Assembly: GCA_002049455.2 (NCBI GenBank)
Contig: KV919027.1
Location: 46,965 to 110,964 of the forward strand
Length of the DNA stretch: 64,000 nt
From: Porphyra umbilicalis
Lineage: Eukaryota > Rhodophyta > Bangiophyceae > Bangiales > Bangiaceae
Direction of reading: 5' to 3'
Shown piece after piece: positions 23,851 through 35,514 of the stretch. Position numbers and translations under genes: made by a program. The notes below the pieces were generated by a model, which did not search any database, was not told the origin of the DNA, and worked only from the letters and a program-made list of their open reading frames with translations. Numbering within the stretch: the first letter of the stretch is position 1; the number at the start of each line of letters is the position of its first letter.

Positions 23851-26300
23851 TTCTTTTCCCGTCGTCCTTTTGCGTCGCGTACTGCGCGCTGGTACATGCT
23901 GATGCTGCCCGATGCGTTGCGGTCTGTTTTTCTGATCTGGTTCACAGACAACACACGTTTATCGTCATCTTTGACGGAAGCTGTCAAGGTAGACTGCTGA
24001 TTTCGTACGCGACAGGGCAGTGCACGTATGTTCTCCACGACATCTGAGCGTGTGCAATATTGTATGAGGTGTGTGCCCAGCAGGGAAACTGATGGGCCTC
24101 TTTATGCGTACTGGTCACGTCCAATGCCACAATGGTGTTATGCAGGGATTTTCATCAACGTCAGGAGACGCACAAAAGCACTCTACTGGGGTGCGCAAAG
24201 GGTGTACTGGGGCGTACTGCGGCCTAGAATTTGTACCGAGAAAGTGAAATCAATGCTGGGGTGGCGCGGGCTCCACTGGCCTCTCACCAGCCCATGGAAA
24301 CGCAGGCTACAAGTGGCGCCCTCAGGGCGGAGCCACCAACGTGCCGTTTGGGACACTCTAATGGTTAAATGAAAGTGCCACGTGAGTGCATCTGATTGGG
24401 TCCGCGACGGCGTTCGACGGACGAGCAAAGATCCGCAATGGAGTTACGCAGAAAGGGGGCTACTACCAGCGAAAGAGGAACACATTGGAGGGATCATCGC
24501 TGAATATGCGAACAGGACCGGTGAAAGACTGCCGGTCGCAATCCGTTCGCTCTTGATTCCATAGTACGCCACATGTAGGAAAGAGGGCCGCCGGCTGCGA
24601 TTCCGCCGCGATCGACGCGCAGACCAACACCGATCGTGTGATTGAAGGGGACACGTTCGTAGTTGACATGGCCAATATGGCCCGAAAACCCGGTCGTCGG
24701 CGCGATCGTCGTGCCACGACTGTGTCCACCACGTGCCAAGTCTGGCGTCCAAGAGGCTCTGGCGCAATCTGGCACAATCTGGCGCCTGACGGGGGTCCCT
24801 CCTGCAGCCCGAGGGCTCCAACGTTGATGTGCACGTGCGCTGGTGGTCCATGCCCGCGACGGGATGCCCGAGCGGGGGTGTTGCACCGCTGTGATTGAGG
24901 CCCAGTTCCACGCGAGAGAGGCCCCACGGCGACCCCCACAGGCACCAAAACGAGCCGTGGCAGTGCCTCGATTGTAGTCAGATGTCACCGGCAGACGGTA
25001 TTGTTTTGCTTCCCCTGGGAGGCACGCGTCAGCCGTCCAGGCACCGTGCACGCAGATGGTGCAGCGATTGACTGTTTTCTATATGTGGTCAACGTGCACG
25101 TGGCGCCTCTCGGGGTGCCAGTCAGCTGAGGTCGAAGTCGGCATGACGCACGCACGTGCTGTCGGCGCCGGTCGGTGTAGGGGTGCTCCATCCGTTGTGA
25201 TCCGGCACCGATATGTCCAGGAGAGCTCCGCTACCCACCCGCCTTTGTCGCCGCGCGCATCTTCCCGCCCCCCCCACCCCCACCCCATCCTCCGACGTCC
25301 ACGCACACGCGGCGCCGCGTACGCGCCGGCGCACGGCGAGTGTCCATCAGGGGCTTTTGAATCTGTCACTTTTCATAGAATCTGAATATACTCCAGTTGC
25401 GCTGACATGCACTCAGATTTGAGTTTTTGATGATATCATGTATCTGGACTCGGATCTGACCTCGTCGGTCGGATTCAGGATCAGCATTATATTCGGATAT
25501 GTTATCGCTCCGATTTCGATTGTAATCTGTGTACCTAGAGTGAGTATATTCCGTCCGAGGACACTTCTGCGCAAATAGGGATCGACGCATGTACCAACGA
25601 GAGGTTGTCCGACGACGCCGCCAACACAGTCTAGCGCCAGCCAACGTACGTTTTGAGGTGGTCTCAATCTCCTGGGAAACTGGAGTGGTATGGTGTACCG
25701 GCACAATTCCAGCGTGCAAACTAAAAGCTACAATCTCGTCGTCGGACACAGAAAGATTTGTGGTGCTGCGGGCAGTGCTCCCCAAGTCACGACGAGTGCT
25801 CGTCGGGGTGCAACAGTGGTCGACGCTGGAGGGTGTTGTGACAGCAAAGAGGCGCAGTTTTTATGCAACGAGAAGCAGGGCGGCAGGGCTGCTCCTCACG
25901 CGAAGGGGATAGGATCATGCTGCGGATACCCAAACACCTTCACGTCGTGGTCCGGGCATCCGGCTCAGGTGTGCCAGACACATTTCTCTCTTATTTGCGA
26001 AGGTCCAGCTCCTATCGCATATCTGGTAGCCAATATTGGCATCTTTTTCGCCTGCGGCGTCGCAAGGGCTGCCCCAGACTGTTGTTGTAGCGCACAGCCG
26101 ATTCCGGGAGTCGGATAAACTCAGGCAAAGTATCTCCACTCTGATTACATTATATCCTGACCTCAGAGAATTATTGAGGCACATTATAATCGTCGGTGCA
26201 TGGACAGAGTACATTAAGAATACGCAGCTACGGCATGAATATGGATATATCCGAGTATACTGTGCGGATATATCTAGCTCAACTTTATCCACCTCAGCCC
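23851..26300. other. Region without a recognised gene, with AT-rich patches
   Basis: No recognisable coding domain. Two AT-rich patches (about 25,375-25,560 and 26,110-26,290), rich in atccga/tcggat and tatatc words, stand out against the GC-rich surroundings. The second lies directly upstream of the Ala-rich ORF and could hold its promoter. A frame at 25,589-25,912 contains NVRFEVVSISWETG, which loosely resembles KVRSDVVSIAFEVTG in another frame near 4,710; too short to interpret. Confidence 0.4.
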
Positions 26301-26309
26301 CTGGTGGCC

Positions 26310-28797
26310 ATGGATTCCTCTTCGAGCGCGGGCGACACCGGCCGGGCGCGTGTCACGCCGCTGGCGGCCAGCACAGTACGAGGCATCGCGCGCGCGAGTG
26401 CAGAGGCCACGCGGCTGCGCGCCGAAGCCGCAGCGGCATCCACGGTGGCGCGCGACGCGGCCGTGGCACTGAAGGCTGCGCGCGAGCGGGAGAAGGACCG
26501 CGCGTGGGCCATCGAGACCGGCCGGAAAGCCGGTACAAAAGAGGTACTGCGGCGTCAGCGCCTTCAAGCCGCCGCGTCGCCCGGCGGCTCAACGGCGTCG
26601 GCGCCGGCCGCGGCGATGCAGCTGCAAGTGGGAGCGGTGGCGGCCGCCCTCAATACAGGGCAGAAGAACAAGGCGGCGGCTGCCGTCAGGGTGAAGGCGG
26701 CGGCCGCCGTGGTGGAGCAGCAGCCTGCGGGCGCGGCGGCGGCAGGCCTCAAGAACAAGGCGGCGGCCGCCGTCAAGGCGAATGCGGAGAAGCAGCCGGG
26801 CGCGGGCGCCATGGCGGCCGCCGTCAAGGCGGAGGCGGCGGCCGCCGCGGAGGAGCAGCAGCTCGCGTGCGCTGCAGCGGCCGCCGTCAAGGCGGTGGCG
26901 GCGGCCGCCGCGGAGGGGCATCCGCGCGCGGGCGCGACGGCGGCCGCTGTCAAGTACCAGGCGGCGGCAGCCGCCGTCAAGGTGAAGGCGGAGAGGCAGC
27001 CGGTCGCGGGCGCGATGGCGGCCGCCTTCAAGGTGGAGGCGGCGGCCGCCGTCAAGGCGGAGGCGGCGGCCGCCGCGGAAAGGCAGCCGGTCGCGGGCGC
27101 CGTGGCGGCCGCCGTCAAGGTGGAGGCGGCGGCCGCCGTCAAGGCGGAGGCGGCGGCCGCCGCGGAAAGGCAGCCGGTCGCGGGCGCCGTGGCGGCAGCC
27201 GTCAAGGCGGAGGCGGCGGCCGCTGCGAAGGAGCATCTGCGCGCGGGCGCGGCGGCGGCCGCCGTCAAGTACCAGGCGGCGGCGGCCGCCGTCAAGCACA
27301 TGGCGGAGGCCACCTTCAAGGACGATGTGGCGGCCGCCACAGTGCAGCGGCAGCTCGCGGGAGCTGTGGCGGCCGCTGCGGAGAAGCAGCCCCTCGCGGA
27401 CGCTGCGGCAGCCGCCGTCAAGGCGGTGGCAGCAGCCATCGCCAAGGCAGAGGTGGAGTCCGCGGCGGAGGAACAGTCGCTCGTGGGAGCGGTGACGGAC
27501 GCCGTCAAGGCCCAGGCGGCGGCCGCCGTGGAGGAGCAGCCGCTCGCGGGCGCGGTGGCGGCCGCCGTCGAGGCTGTGGCGGCGGCCGCCAACGAGGCCG
27601 AGACGGGGGAGGTGCAGCCACTGGCGGGCGCGGTAGCCGCCGCCGTGAAGGTCAAGGCGGAGGCCGTCGTCAAGGTCAACGCGGCGGCCATCGTCAAGGC
27701 CGAGGCGGCGGCGGCTGCTGCGGACGAGCTGCCGCTCGCGGGCGCGGCAGCGGCCGCTGTTAAGGCCGTTTCCACGGCAGCCGCGGAGGAGCTGCCGCTC
27801 GCGGGCGCGGCAGCGGCCGCTGTGAAGGCCGTTTCCACGGCAGCCGCGGAGGAGCAGGCGCTGGCCGGCGCAGTGGCGGCCGCCTTCAGGGCAGAGGCGG
27901 CGGCGGCCGCCGTGGAGGAGCATCCGCTCGCGGGCGCGGTGGCGGCCGCCGTCGAGTCAGAGGCGGCGGCCTCCGTCAAGACAGAAGCAGCGGCCGCCGT
28001 CAAGGCCGTCGCGCAAAGCGGCTCGACGGCCTCGTGCACGTCGTACGAGTCCAAAACGATCTCTCCTCACTATGCGCCGACGCCCACGATATCGTCTTCG
28101 ACATCTTGGCTTGTCCCATCCTCGGGCTCGGAATGGTTGCCGTCGGACGACAGTGCGTCGACGTCTACCGACGCGGAGTTCAAGACGACGGCCGCCGTCG
28201 CGTCGGAGAGCAAGACGTCGGCCGCCGTCGCGTCGGTACCCTCGCCAGTGGGTGGCATTAGGCACATGTCAGTGACCGACGCTGTGGAGGACATGAGTGC
28301 CATCGATTGGCGGTCATCGTGCCAGCGCGTACGCTGGAGCGCGTGCGGGACGCGCCCCCGCACCACTGGCGACGGTAGGCACCGGCCTACTGCCGGCTGC
28401 TCCCGCTGCCGTGCCGCTGCGGAGTGCCCTCGGGGCTGGGGCAGCGGCAGCTCCTCTTCGCGGCGCGCCTGGAGCCAGGGGCAAGTCGGCGCTTTCTGTG
28501 CAGGTGATGGAGGGCATGAATGTGGCTGTCAAGCCCAAGTCACTGACGTGCTCTTTACGTCAGCACGTCGCATGCCACCTCGCCAGCTTTGGTGTGGAGG
28601 TGCACGGTCACGCAGCAGGCACTGCACGTGTGCCGCATGCGCCGCATGCCGCTGATGGGCAGAGGGATGGTCGCGTGGGGTACGAGTGGTACATGCACGG
28701 TCACGGTGGCGGTGACGAGACTGATATTAGGCGCCGTCGTCGGGTGCGGGAGCTTGCGGCGTCCGCCGGGAGGCTCCAGAAGCGCCAGCGTCTGTAG
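26310..28797 (+). CDS. Ala/Lys/Glu-rich helical repeat protein, probably two exons
   Basis: Unrecognised protein. I chose the ATG at 26,310 (MDSSSSAGDTGRARVTP) because it follows an AT-rich patch and precedes a charged helical region (RGIARASAEATRLRAEA, then AAREREKDRAWAIETGRKAG). From about residue 100 to 570 come imperfect repeats of the type QPVAGAVAAAVKVEAAAA plus VKAEAAAAAER. Two adjacent 29-residue (87-base) units near 26,997-27,170 are almost identical. All length changes between units keep this frame over about 1.4 kb, which argues for real coding. The predicted structure is long Ala-rich helix with alternating Lys and Glu. After a Ser/Thr-rich acidic tail, a plausible phase-0 intron (gtacgc at 28,329 to cag at 28,503) joins to a second exon (MEGMNVAVKPKSLTCSLRQH, then RRRRVRELAASAGRL) ending at 28,797. 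Without splicing the frame ends at 28,655. Function unknown; structural, chromatin-like or stress-protein roles are only guesses. Confidence 0.5.
26610..28010 (+). repeat. In-frame GCG/GCC-rich repeat inside the Ala-rich ORF
   Basis: Imperfect tandem units, the clearest being two 87-base units around 26,997-27,170, built from gcggcggccgccgtcaaggc-like blocks. Because units are multiples of three, the antisense strand and a second sense frame also stay open (minus strand 26,564-28,054 and plus strand to 27,763). Those are compositional shadows. Confidence 0.7.
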
Positions 28798-28799
28798 TG

Positions 28800-29439
28800 C
28801 GCCTTTTCCATAGCCTCTGTAGTGCGTCTTGTCTGTGTAAGTGGGTGTAGGTGAGAGCGTACGCATATTGAGATAGAGGGACGGTATTAATGCTGACCTC
28901 CAAAAAATGGTGGTTGCAGAGTGGTTGCAATCATTCGACAGCGTACGTGGACCAATGGAAAGGCTAGAAATCATGCGAGTTCCTTACACAGTCTCATCAT
29001 GCAGCTGTGCGCACTGAAAACGCTCATCAGGATCTCAAGAAATCTGAAGAAGTTTGTTGATCTCATGAGAAAACACAGGTCTGGCCCAGAACCCTCTCCA
29101 TGCCCTCTCCTGGACCAAGCAAGCGGCCCAAAAATCTCAGGAAATCTCATTGTGGGTTGCAATGGCTCTGCGTGACTGGTGCAAGACACGCTGATTGGCT
29201 TACAAGATTACTGGCGGCAACTCTCAGCCGATAGTTCGATCGTGGCTTGTCGAACAGCCACTCCGACATCTTTTCTATGACGTCGGCTTTGCCTCCCTTC
29301 TCTCTGCAACCGCCCATTTTTGCAGGTTAGCAATAGATATTCGAAACCTCGGCTGGCAGGACATTCGAATCCCTTCCAAGTTCGACCGACCCGTCCTCCT
29401 GCGGCTCCTGGGAGGGGTAAACTATAATTCTTTGTTGTA
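28800..29439. other. Region without a recognised gene
   Basis: Moderate-GC intergenic sequence with short open frames on both strands. Variants of 'tctcaagaaatct' and 'tctcaggaaatct' occur three times near 29,030-29,150, but no structure is clear. Confidence 0.4.
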
Positions 29440-29571
29440 CAGCCGATCTCCCAAAAATCCCGCACTGCAACTGTCCCCAAAGTTTTCCATATCGGCCTCT
29501 ACGTGGTCGTAGAGGCTGATTTTGAACTCTTTTGCCACAGGTGGCATGCGGACATTTTGGGAGAACGGCTG
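29440..29571. mobile_element. Foldback MITE, 132 bp, TA-flanked (copy 1)
   Basis: Starts CAGCCGATCTCCCAAAAATC and ends with the reverse complement type GAGAACGGCTG, flanked on both sides by TA (29,438-29,439 and 29,572-29,573). The two arms pair over most of their length, meeting around cggcctctacgtggtcgtag. Length and sequence match the copy at 51,383-51,514, although the arms here have more mismatches, so this copy is older. A TA target duplication and CAG-type termini suggest mobilisation by a Tc1/mariner-type transposase encoded elsewhere. Confidence 0.85.
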
Positions 29572-29573
29572 TA

Positions 29574-30330
29574 GGGCACCCAGCGTGCAGTGGCCCACAA
29601 TACCATCCCCTCGTTGGTGCACCCCTGTGTCGCCGAAGTAGCTGGCCATGTCGGGAAAGAAAGAGCCGCCGCGGAGTCGAAGTCCCCGTCGAACAGGACC
29701 AGTCGGGGGTCTCTCCCCCCACTGACCAAGTTGCAGCCCACCCTCGGCCCCGCGCTGCTCGCTTGCTAGAGAAGGAGAGGAAAGCACCTTAGTTTGTTTG
29801 TGGGACAAACACACACCACTGCCACACCACTGCGGCTTCCTGTGACCACTGCCCCTCCCCAGCTGGCTCGCACCTCTCGTTATGCAGGGTTCCCCCCGTT
29901 CCCTCCCACCGGCAGCGCACCCGCTCCCTCCTGAAGGTCTTCCCCAAGACGGCCTCTATGCAATCGCTACACCCCCGCGATCAACCCCACCACCACCGGA
30001 CCGCCCGCATACCCAACGGTGTGGCTCATGCCGAGCAACACCGCCGCCTCCAGCCACTGGGCCGACACAGCGTCCGCCCCCCCCCCCACCCCCCCCCCCC
30101 GCCTGCCTCGGCCGCCACCGCCCCCAACCCCAACCCAGTCAATGGGAGCACAGCCCCCCCCCCAACACAGAGTAGCACTTGCGCGGCGGCCGCGAAAGTG
30201 CCCAACCCCCTCCCGCAACCAACACCACCCCAGCTGGTGGCAGTGGCGAAGGAGGCGAAGGAGGCGGGGAAGACAGCAGACGCGGGGGCGGCGCGGAAGG
30301 CGGCCGACGCGCCACTGGGCTCGCCGCCAA
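29574..30330. other. Pro/Gly-rich GC sequence without a recognised gene
   Basis: Contains a C-rich stretch (30,075-30,165) that yields proline-rich open frames in more than one frame. No start, signal peptide or domain lends support. Confidence 0.35.
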
Positions 30331-31210
30331 GCGTACAGAAGCGCGGGCCATACGTGCGGGTGCCGCGCGGGCGGGGCGCGTGGCCGCCGCCGTTGCGCGG
30401 CCGGGCACAGAACCCGTGCCGCCGGCCACACAGGGAGGGGCGGCGGGCCCGGCCAATGGCGCGACGGCGCGGGGCGTGGCCGCGTCCGCTGCGGCGCAGC
30501 ACGCGGCCGCGTGGCGCCCGCCGCGGTGCGCACCGTGGGCGGGGCGCCAGCGGCCGAGCGCAAAGAAGCGCGGGTGAGACGTGCGGGTGCCGCGCGGGCG
30601 GGGCGCGCGGCCGCCGCCGTTGCGCGGCCGGGCACAGAACCCGTGCCGCCGGCCACACAGGGAGGGGCGGCGGGCCCGGCCAATGGCGCGACGGCGCGGG
30701 GCGTGGCCGCGTCCGCTGCGGCGCAGCATACGGCCGCGTGGCGCCCGCCGCGGCGCGCACCGTGAGCGGGGCGCCAGCGACCGAGCGCAAAGACGCGCGG
30801 GCGAGACTTGCGGGTGCCGTGCGGGTGGGGCGCGCGGCCGCCACCGTGGTGTGGCCGAGCACAGGCCCCGTGCCTCTGGCCGGACAGGGGGGCCGACGGG
30901 CCCGGCAAATGGCGCGACAGCGTGGGGCGTGGCCGCGTTCGCTGCGGCGCAGGATGCGGCCGCGTGGCGCCCGTCGCGGCGCGCACCGTGGGCGCGGCGC
31001 CAGCGACCGAGCGCAAAGAAGCGCGGGCGAGACTTGCGGGTGCCGCGCGGGTGGGGCGCGCGGCCGCCACCGTGGTGTGGCCGAGCACAGGCCCCGTGCC
31101 GCCGGCCGCATAGGGGGGGCGGCGGGCCCGGCCAATGGCGCGACGGCAGGGGGCGTGGCTGGGTGCGCGGCGGCGCTGCATGCGGCCGCGTCGCGACCTC
31201 CACAGCGTGC
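30330..31210. repeat. GC-rich satellite, 226-227-bp unit, about four copies
   Basis: The block around 'gcggccgcgtggcgcccg' recurs at about 30,497, 30,724, 30,950 and 31,176, spacings of 227, 226 and 226. Each unit also holds 'gggcgcgcggccgcc' and 'cccggccaatggcgcgac' blocks. The unit is not a multiple of three, so the reading frame changes each unit; the long overlapping ORFs on both strands (up to 575 codons on plus, 550 on minus) are therefore artefacts of stop-poor GC sequence. Confidence 0.82.
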
Positions 31211-32110
31211 GAAGTCAGTAGCTCGCTGTCCGCTCGTCAAGCTGGAAATGAGTCTAACGGGGGGCTGTGGTCCCCACTTCCGTGGGGCCGGCCACTGCGG
31301 CCGGCCAATCCTGAAGTCGGCGGCCGCGCTTGGGGCTAAAATAGAGCGGCGCGCGTCCGTGCTGTCGGCTGCGCGCCGCTCGCTGAGAAAGCTGGCGAAG
31401 ACTCGCGCGGGGGGCGCGGCCGCCGTCTCTATATTGGCGGCCCCACAATTCGCGGCGGCAGGCGCCCCCGACGCGCCAAAGACCCCGCGCGCGGTCGCTT
31501 GGCGGCCGCCACGTGGCGCACCATGTGCCGGTCGCCGCCTGCCCAGCTCACAACGAGGTGCACCGGGGGCCCGGCCGCTTCGGCGGCGTGGGCGGCCCCA
31601 CACTCGGTGGCTGCGGGCACCGCGACAGCCCGTGAGCCAGCTAGCAAGGAGGGCCACGAGGGGCGCGGCCGCGGCCATGCTCTAGGCGGCCGCTTAGGCC
31701 GCGGCCGGGGGTAAAGAGTCGCACGGGCAACCCGTGGCCGCGCGCGGCCACTTGGCGGCCGTCGCTTTTCATCGCGGTGTGCCCCAGCCTGTAGCCTCCT
31801 GACGGAGCGGCAACTGCCGGCGAGCACGGGCGACCCCTCGCGTGGCGCCTGCGTGGTTGAAGAAAACAGCATGTGGGTCGGGTGCGCGGGCCACCTGAAT
31901 ACGTGGTGTCCGTCTGCGTCTGTTGCGGACAACAGGTCGCAGGTTGGTCATTCACGCACGCCGCATGGGTGGAGGATGTGTGGTGTCGTGATGCGGACGT
32001 CGGGTGCAGGGGACGCGGTGCGATGATGGGTCGGTGGGCCTGGTTGATGGTACGGGTCGGTGCCATTATATACGCCTTCTGCTCCTAGTCGTTCACCCGT
32101 GCGTCTCGAC
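31211..32110. other. Region without a recognised gene
   Basis: GC-rich to 31,760, then moderate. Palindromic 'gccactgcggccggcc'-like stretches occur, but nothing codable or tRNA-like was recognised. Confidence 0.35.
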
Positions 32111-32119
32111 CACCATCGA

Positions 32120-32560
32120 AACTAGGGCCACTGGGGGGGGTGGGCAGCGCGCTGTGGCCGCCCCCGTGGGGCTGACCTGTCCCCACCCCGTAAATCGGCC
32201 ATCCAGGCACAGGTGGCAGTCGAGGACCTCAATTTCAGGCCAGTGTGGGGGGGTTCCGGCCATCGTGGCTGCCGGCATCCTGATCGCTCCTCCCCACCCC
32301 CCAAATCGGCCCTCCGCGCACCGGTGGCCGTCGATGACCCTCAAAACTGGGCCGGCTGGGAGGGGTCCGGTCGCTGCGGCGGCTGCTGTGCGGCCAGCCG
32401 CTCCCCTTGCCCGAAAGCAGTCATCCACACAGTGGTTGCCACCGAGCACCCTGAAAATTGGGGCTGCTGGGAGGGGACCCGTCCCTGCCGCCATCGCCAG
32501 GTGCCTGCGGGGTTCCCCCCACCCCGAAAACAGCGACGTACGAGAGGGTGACCCTCTTAA
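32120..32560. repeat. Tandem repeat, about 112-bp unit, 3.5-4 diverged copies
   Basis: A block of the type ccccaccccgtaaatcggcc recurs near 32,181, 32,292, 32,405 and 32,517 (spacings about 111-113), followed each time by a catccaggcac/catccacaca-like block, a cctcaaaactgggccggctg-like block and a ggctgctg-type block. Units are diverged. One plus frame (32,213-32,551) stays open but has no other sign of being a gene. Confidence 0.65.
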
Positions 32561-32599
32561 TCCATACAAAAAGCAAGGGGCCTCACACCGACCGTGCTA

Positions 32600-35510
32600 T
32601 GGCTGGGCCTCGGTGTGGTCAGCCGCTCCACGCCTCGGCGCGCTGCCCCGTATCTTGATCATGCGTCACGTACTGTCTGAAGTATGACCGCCGGACGTTT
32701 GACGCACCCTGCATCGTCGCACCGTGTGAACTGTGACCGACTGATGAATCACATGCCCTGCCTCGCCCAAAGTTTCGCGAGACATGACACCATGTGTGAC
32801 AAACGACCATCGGCCTGCGTGTCATGGGCACCCGTCACGTACTGACGCTTCGCGCAGGCCGGCCGTCACCTGTCCATCACACTCGTGCCCAGACGCCTCT
32901 CGGTCAAAATTCTACCACACGTGTTCCCACGCGTCGTCCCATCACCCGCTTTCCAGGGGCCCGCTGGCCACGTGACTAGTACCTGCTGCTGACACATGGC
33001 GGCGTCTTGCAGTGGCCGCGGGGACCACCCGTCCCGATATCTCCGCGACAGCAGACCGGGGCCCGACGTGGACCGGGTCGCCAGTGTGAGCCGCCGCCCC
33101 CAGCCATGGACTGGTGGGCCACTGTCGGACGCGCCAGGGCATCACGAAATCACATGTCGCTTCATTCCACGGCATCGCTCCTGCCTCGTCATTCTCGGTC
33201 ATCCCCACCGATCGTACACCCCGCACGTGGCACCCTCTTGGAAGCGTTGGCGATCGTCGTTTGAGTGATTTCGAACCTCCAAAACACCGCATTGGCCTTC
33301 CAAGTTGCGTTTTGGGCGTCGAACGGCCCCCAGACGTTCCTATATCACCCCCGATATGCGAACGGTCGACTCGCGTTCGACGCGATTCATCTTTGAAAGT
33401 AATGTACTTACTCGATTGCGATAACTGCTGGATATTCAATCTAGCGCCAAACGAGGACGCGTTCGACGGCCTTTCTGCTTCCACCAACGCTTGTTCGGCC
33501 ACGTCGCACCATATATGCCACGTCTCTGCAACGTGTCATAAATATGGCGTCGAACGCACGTTGGTGGCTCCGCCCTCAGTCCTGGTGTTGTCCCCGCCGA
33601 CGGCGGTGGGATTCGGCGTGATTCCCTGTCATGTAGCCTCGCCGGATCGATAATGTAGCCTCACCGGGTCGAGAGGGAATTTTCGTGCGTGAGACGTTTC
33701 AATGCCTCGATGCAAGGCCTGGACGAGACTAGTCACGGATCAACTCCGGCGGTTCATCGCTGGATTTCTGGAACGCTGCGCTGCGCTCTACGTGGCCCTC
33801 ACTGAACCCCCAGTGATACCCCAGGTCAGATCTCACCGTAACATCTGCATCTGCTTACAAGACTGCGGCCACGCCAACGCCTCCGCTTCGTCGATGCCAA
33901 CGTTGACGGACTCTCCATCGACGCCTGATACGCACCCCCCCCCCACACCGGCCGCAGTTACTCAAGGGCGCCCATGCCCCCACTCCGTCACTGCCCTACA
34001 CACACCCACCGCCAGCAATCATTCGGCCGGTCATATCTCGTAGTAACTGACGTCACCGGCTTGCAGACTGCGCCCACGGCCACCCATCCAACTAGTTGAC
34101 CGAAAAGTAACCCTCTCAAGAATGCCCCTAAATCGGGTGTAGAAGTTACTTGTCAGCCGAGGTGTCATACTTCAGTGTGCTGTTCTTTCAACTATCCGCC
34201 ATGTGGAGACCTGCAAGCTTCGTGTGTGGACCCAGCACTCCTCACCATCAGTTGTGCGGAGGGCGGCACGCCTTATGCGGGGATCTCGACCCTCATTTGT
34301 TGACACTGCGAGCCTTACTGGGTGGTCAATGGTCATCTGTTCTCACAGACATAGGCTGGGATCGGATTCTTAGTGGCCGCGTTCCGACTACCCGTTGCTT
34401 CGGGCGATCATCGATTGGTGCAGCGTATGTCGCTCTTCGGAGGGTCAGCCGACGTGGAAGCTCCCCGGGGAACGGCGTCCAGTGGGCCATTGGCCCTCAA
34501 TGGTACCACCTGGTCGTGCCCCCCACCCTCCGGCAGCCCTCGCGAACCCTCGCCCCCCCGCATCCCCTGCGCCTGGAAGGCGTTCGGCCGCGGTACAGCT
34601 ACCGCTGACGGCTACCGCCGTCGTCGTGCATGAAGGAGGGGCCGGGAGTCACGCCGGCGTCAAAGCTTCCTCTACCGCGTACGGATCCCGTCACGCCCGA
34701 GCTGCGCGTCGTTGACACCCCCCTCGCCCGTCTTGTATTTTTTTTTCTCAAGTACGTTAAGTGTCGTGAGGACTAATAGGACAAGGAGAGTGGTATGATG
34801 TGTGCACTGCGTATCGTTTGGTCCGCCGTTCTCCCTCCGTAAATGTGCACCCGTCCAGTGATGTGCTTCTTCTCTCTCTGCCCATGTGGCCTTTGCCGCC
34901 ACCTTTTCCCGTACTGCCGCTCTTCTCCTACTGCCTGTTTCCTGCCCACTGCTCTTTTCCCTCCGCTGCCTCCTTCTCCAATACTTCCCCTTTTATCCTT
35001 ACTACCCATTGTTCTCCTACTGTACCATGTACTTCTACAGTCTCATTTGCTCCTACGGCCCCTGTTACCTCTATAGTCGTTGCGGACGGCGCGGATGCGG
35101 ACGGCGAGAGGGTAGGGCGCTGCATGTGCTGATCTCCCTGTCCTTGCTTCGTTCTGGCTTTTTGGGTGCGTTTCGGGTCGGGTGGCGAGGGGCGGGGGAA
35201 GAGCGCGAGGAGGTAGGAAGAGGGTGTACTACCCCCAGCCAGAGGGCGCTACAGATCCATAAAAGACGCTTCTGTTTTCTGCAACGTATTCAGCTGGTGC
35301 GGCCCTGTACGATAGCTCTCCAGCTGGCATCACGTATCAGACTGCTGATTGAATAGGAATCCAGCCCAGGCACGCTCGCAATCGTGGCACCGAGGGGGGC
35401 CACGTGACTTGTCTCAGCAGGTGCGGTGATGCCCCCAATTGGAGCTGTGAGGGGGGGGGGGGCGGCTCCCGGACATGTCGTTGAACAGTGTCAGAACCGT
35501 GCTGGCCGCG
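32600..35510. other. Region without a recognised gene
   Basis: About 2.9 kb of moderate-GC sequence with many short frames but no domain, intron signal or repeat array. The words 'gtcacgtactg' and 'cacgtgg' recur a few times around 32,660-32,980. Confidence 0.4.
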
Positions 35511-35514
35511 TACT

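Noticed and set aside
26564-28054. Long antisense frame (496 codons) across the Ala-rich repeat
   Set aside because: It is the complement of an in-frame GCG/GCC repeat. The sense frame has an ordered N-terminus and keeps all indels in frame; the antisense peptide is only Ala/Thr/Ser repeats.
29958-31685. 575-codon plus-strand frame and 550-codon minus-strand frame
   Set aside because: They cover a 226-227-bp satellite whose unit is not divisible by three; peptide repeats change frame from unit to unit and there is no domain.
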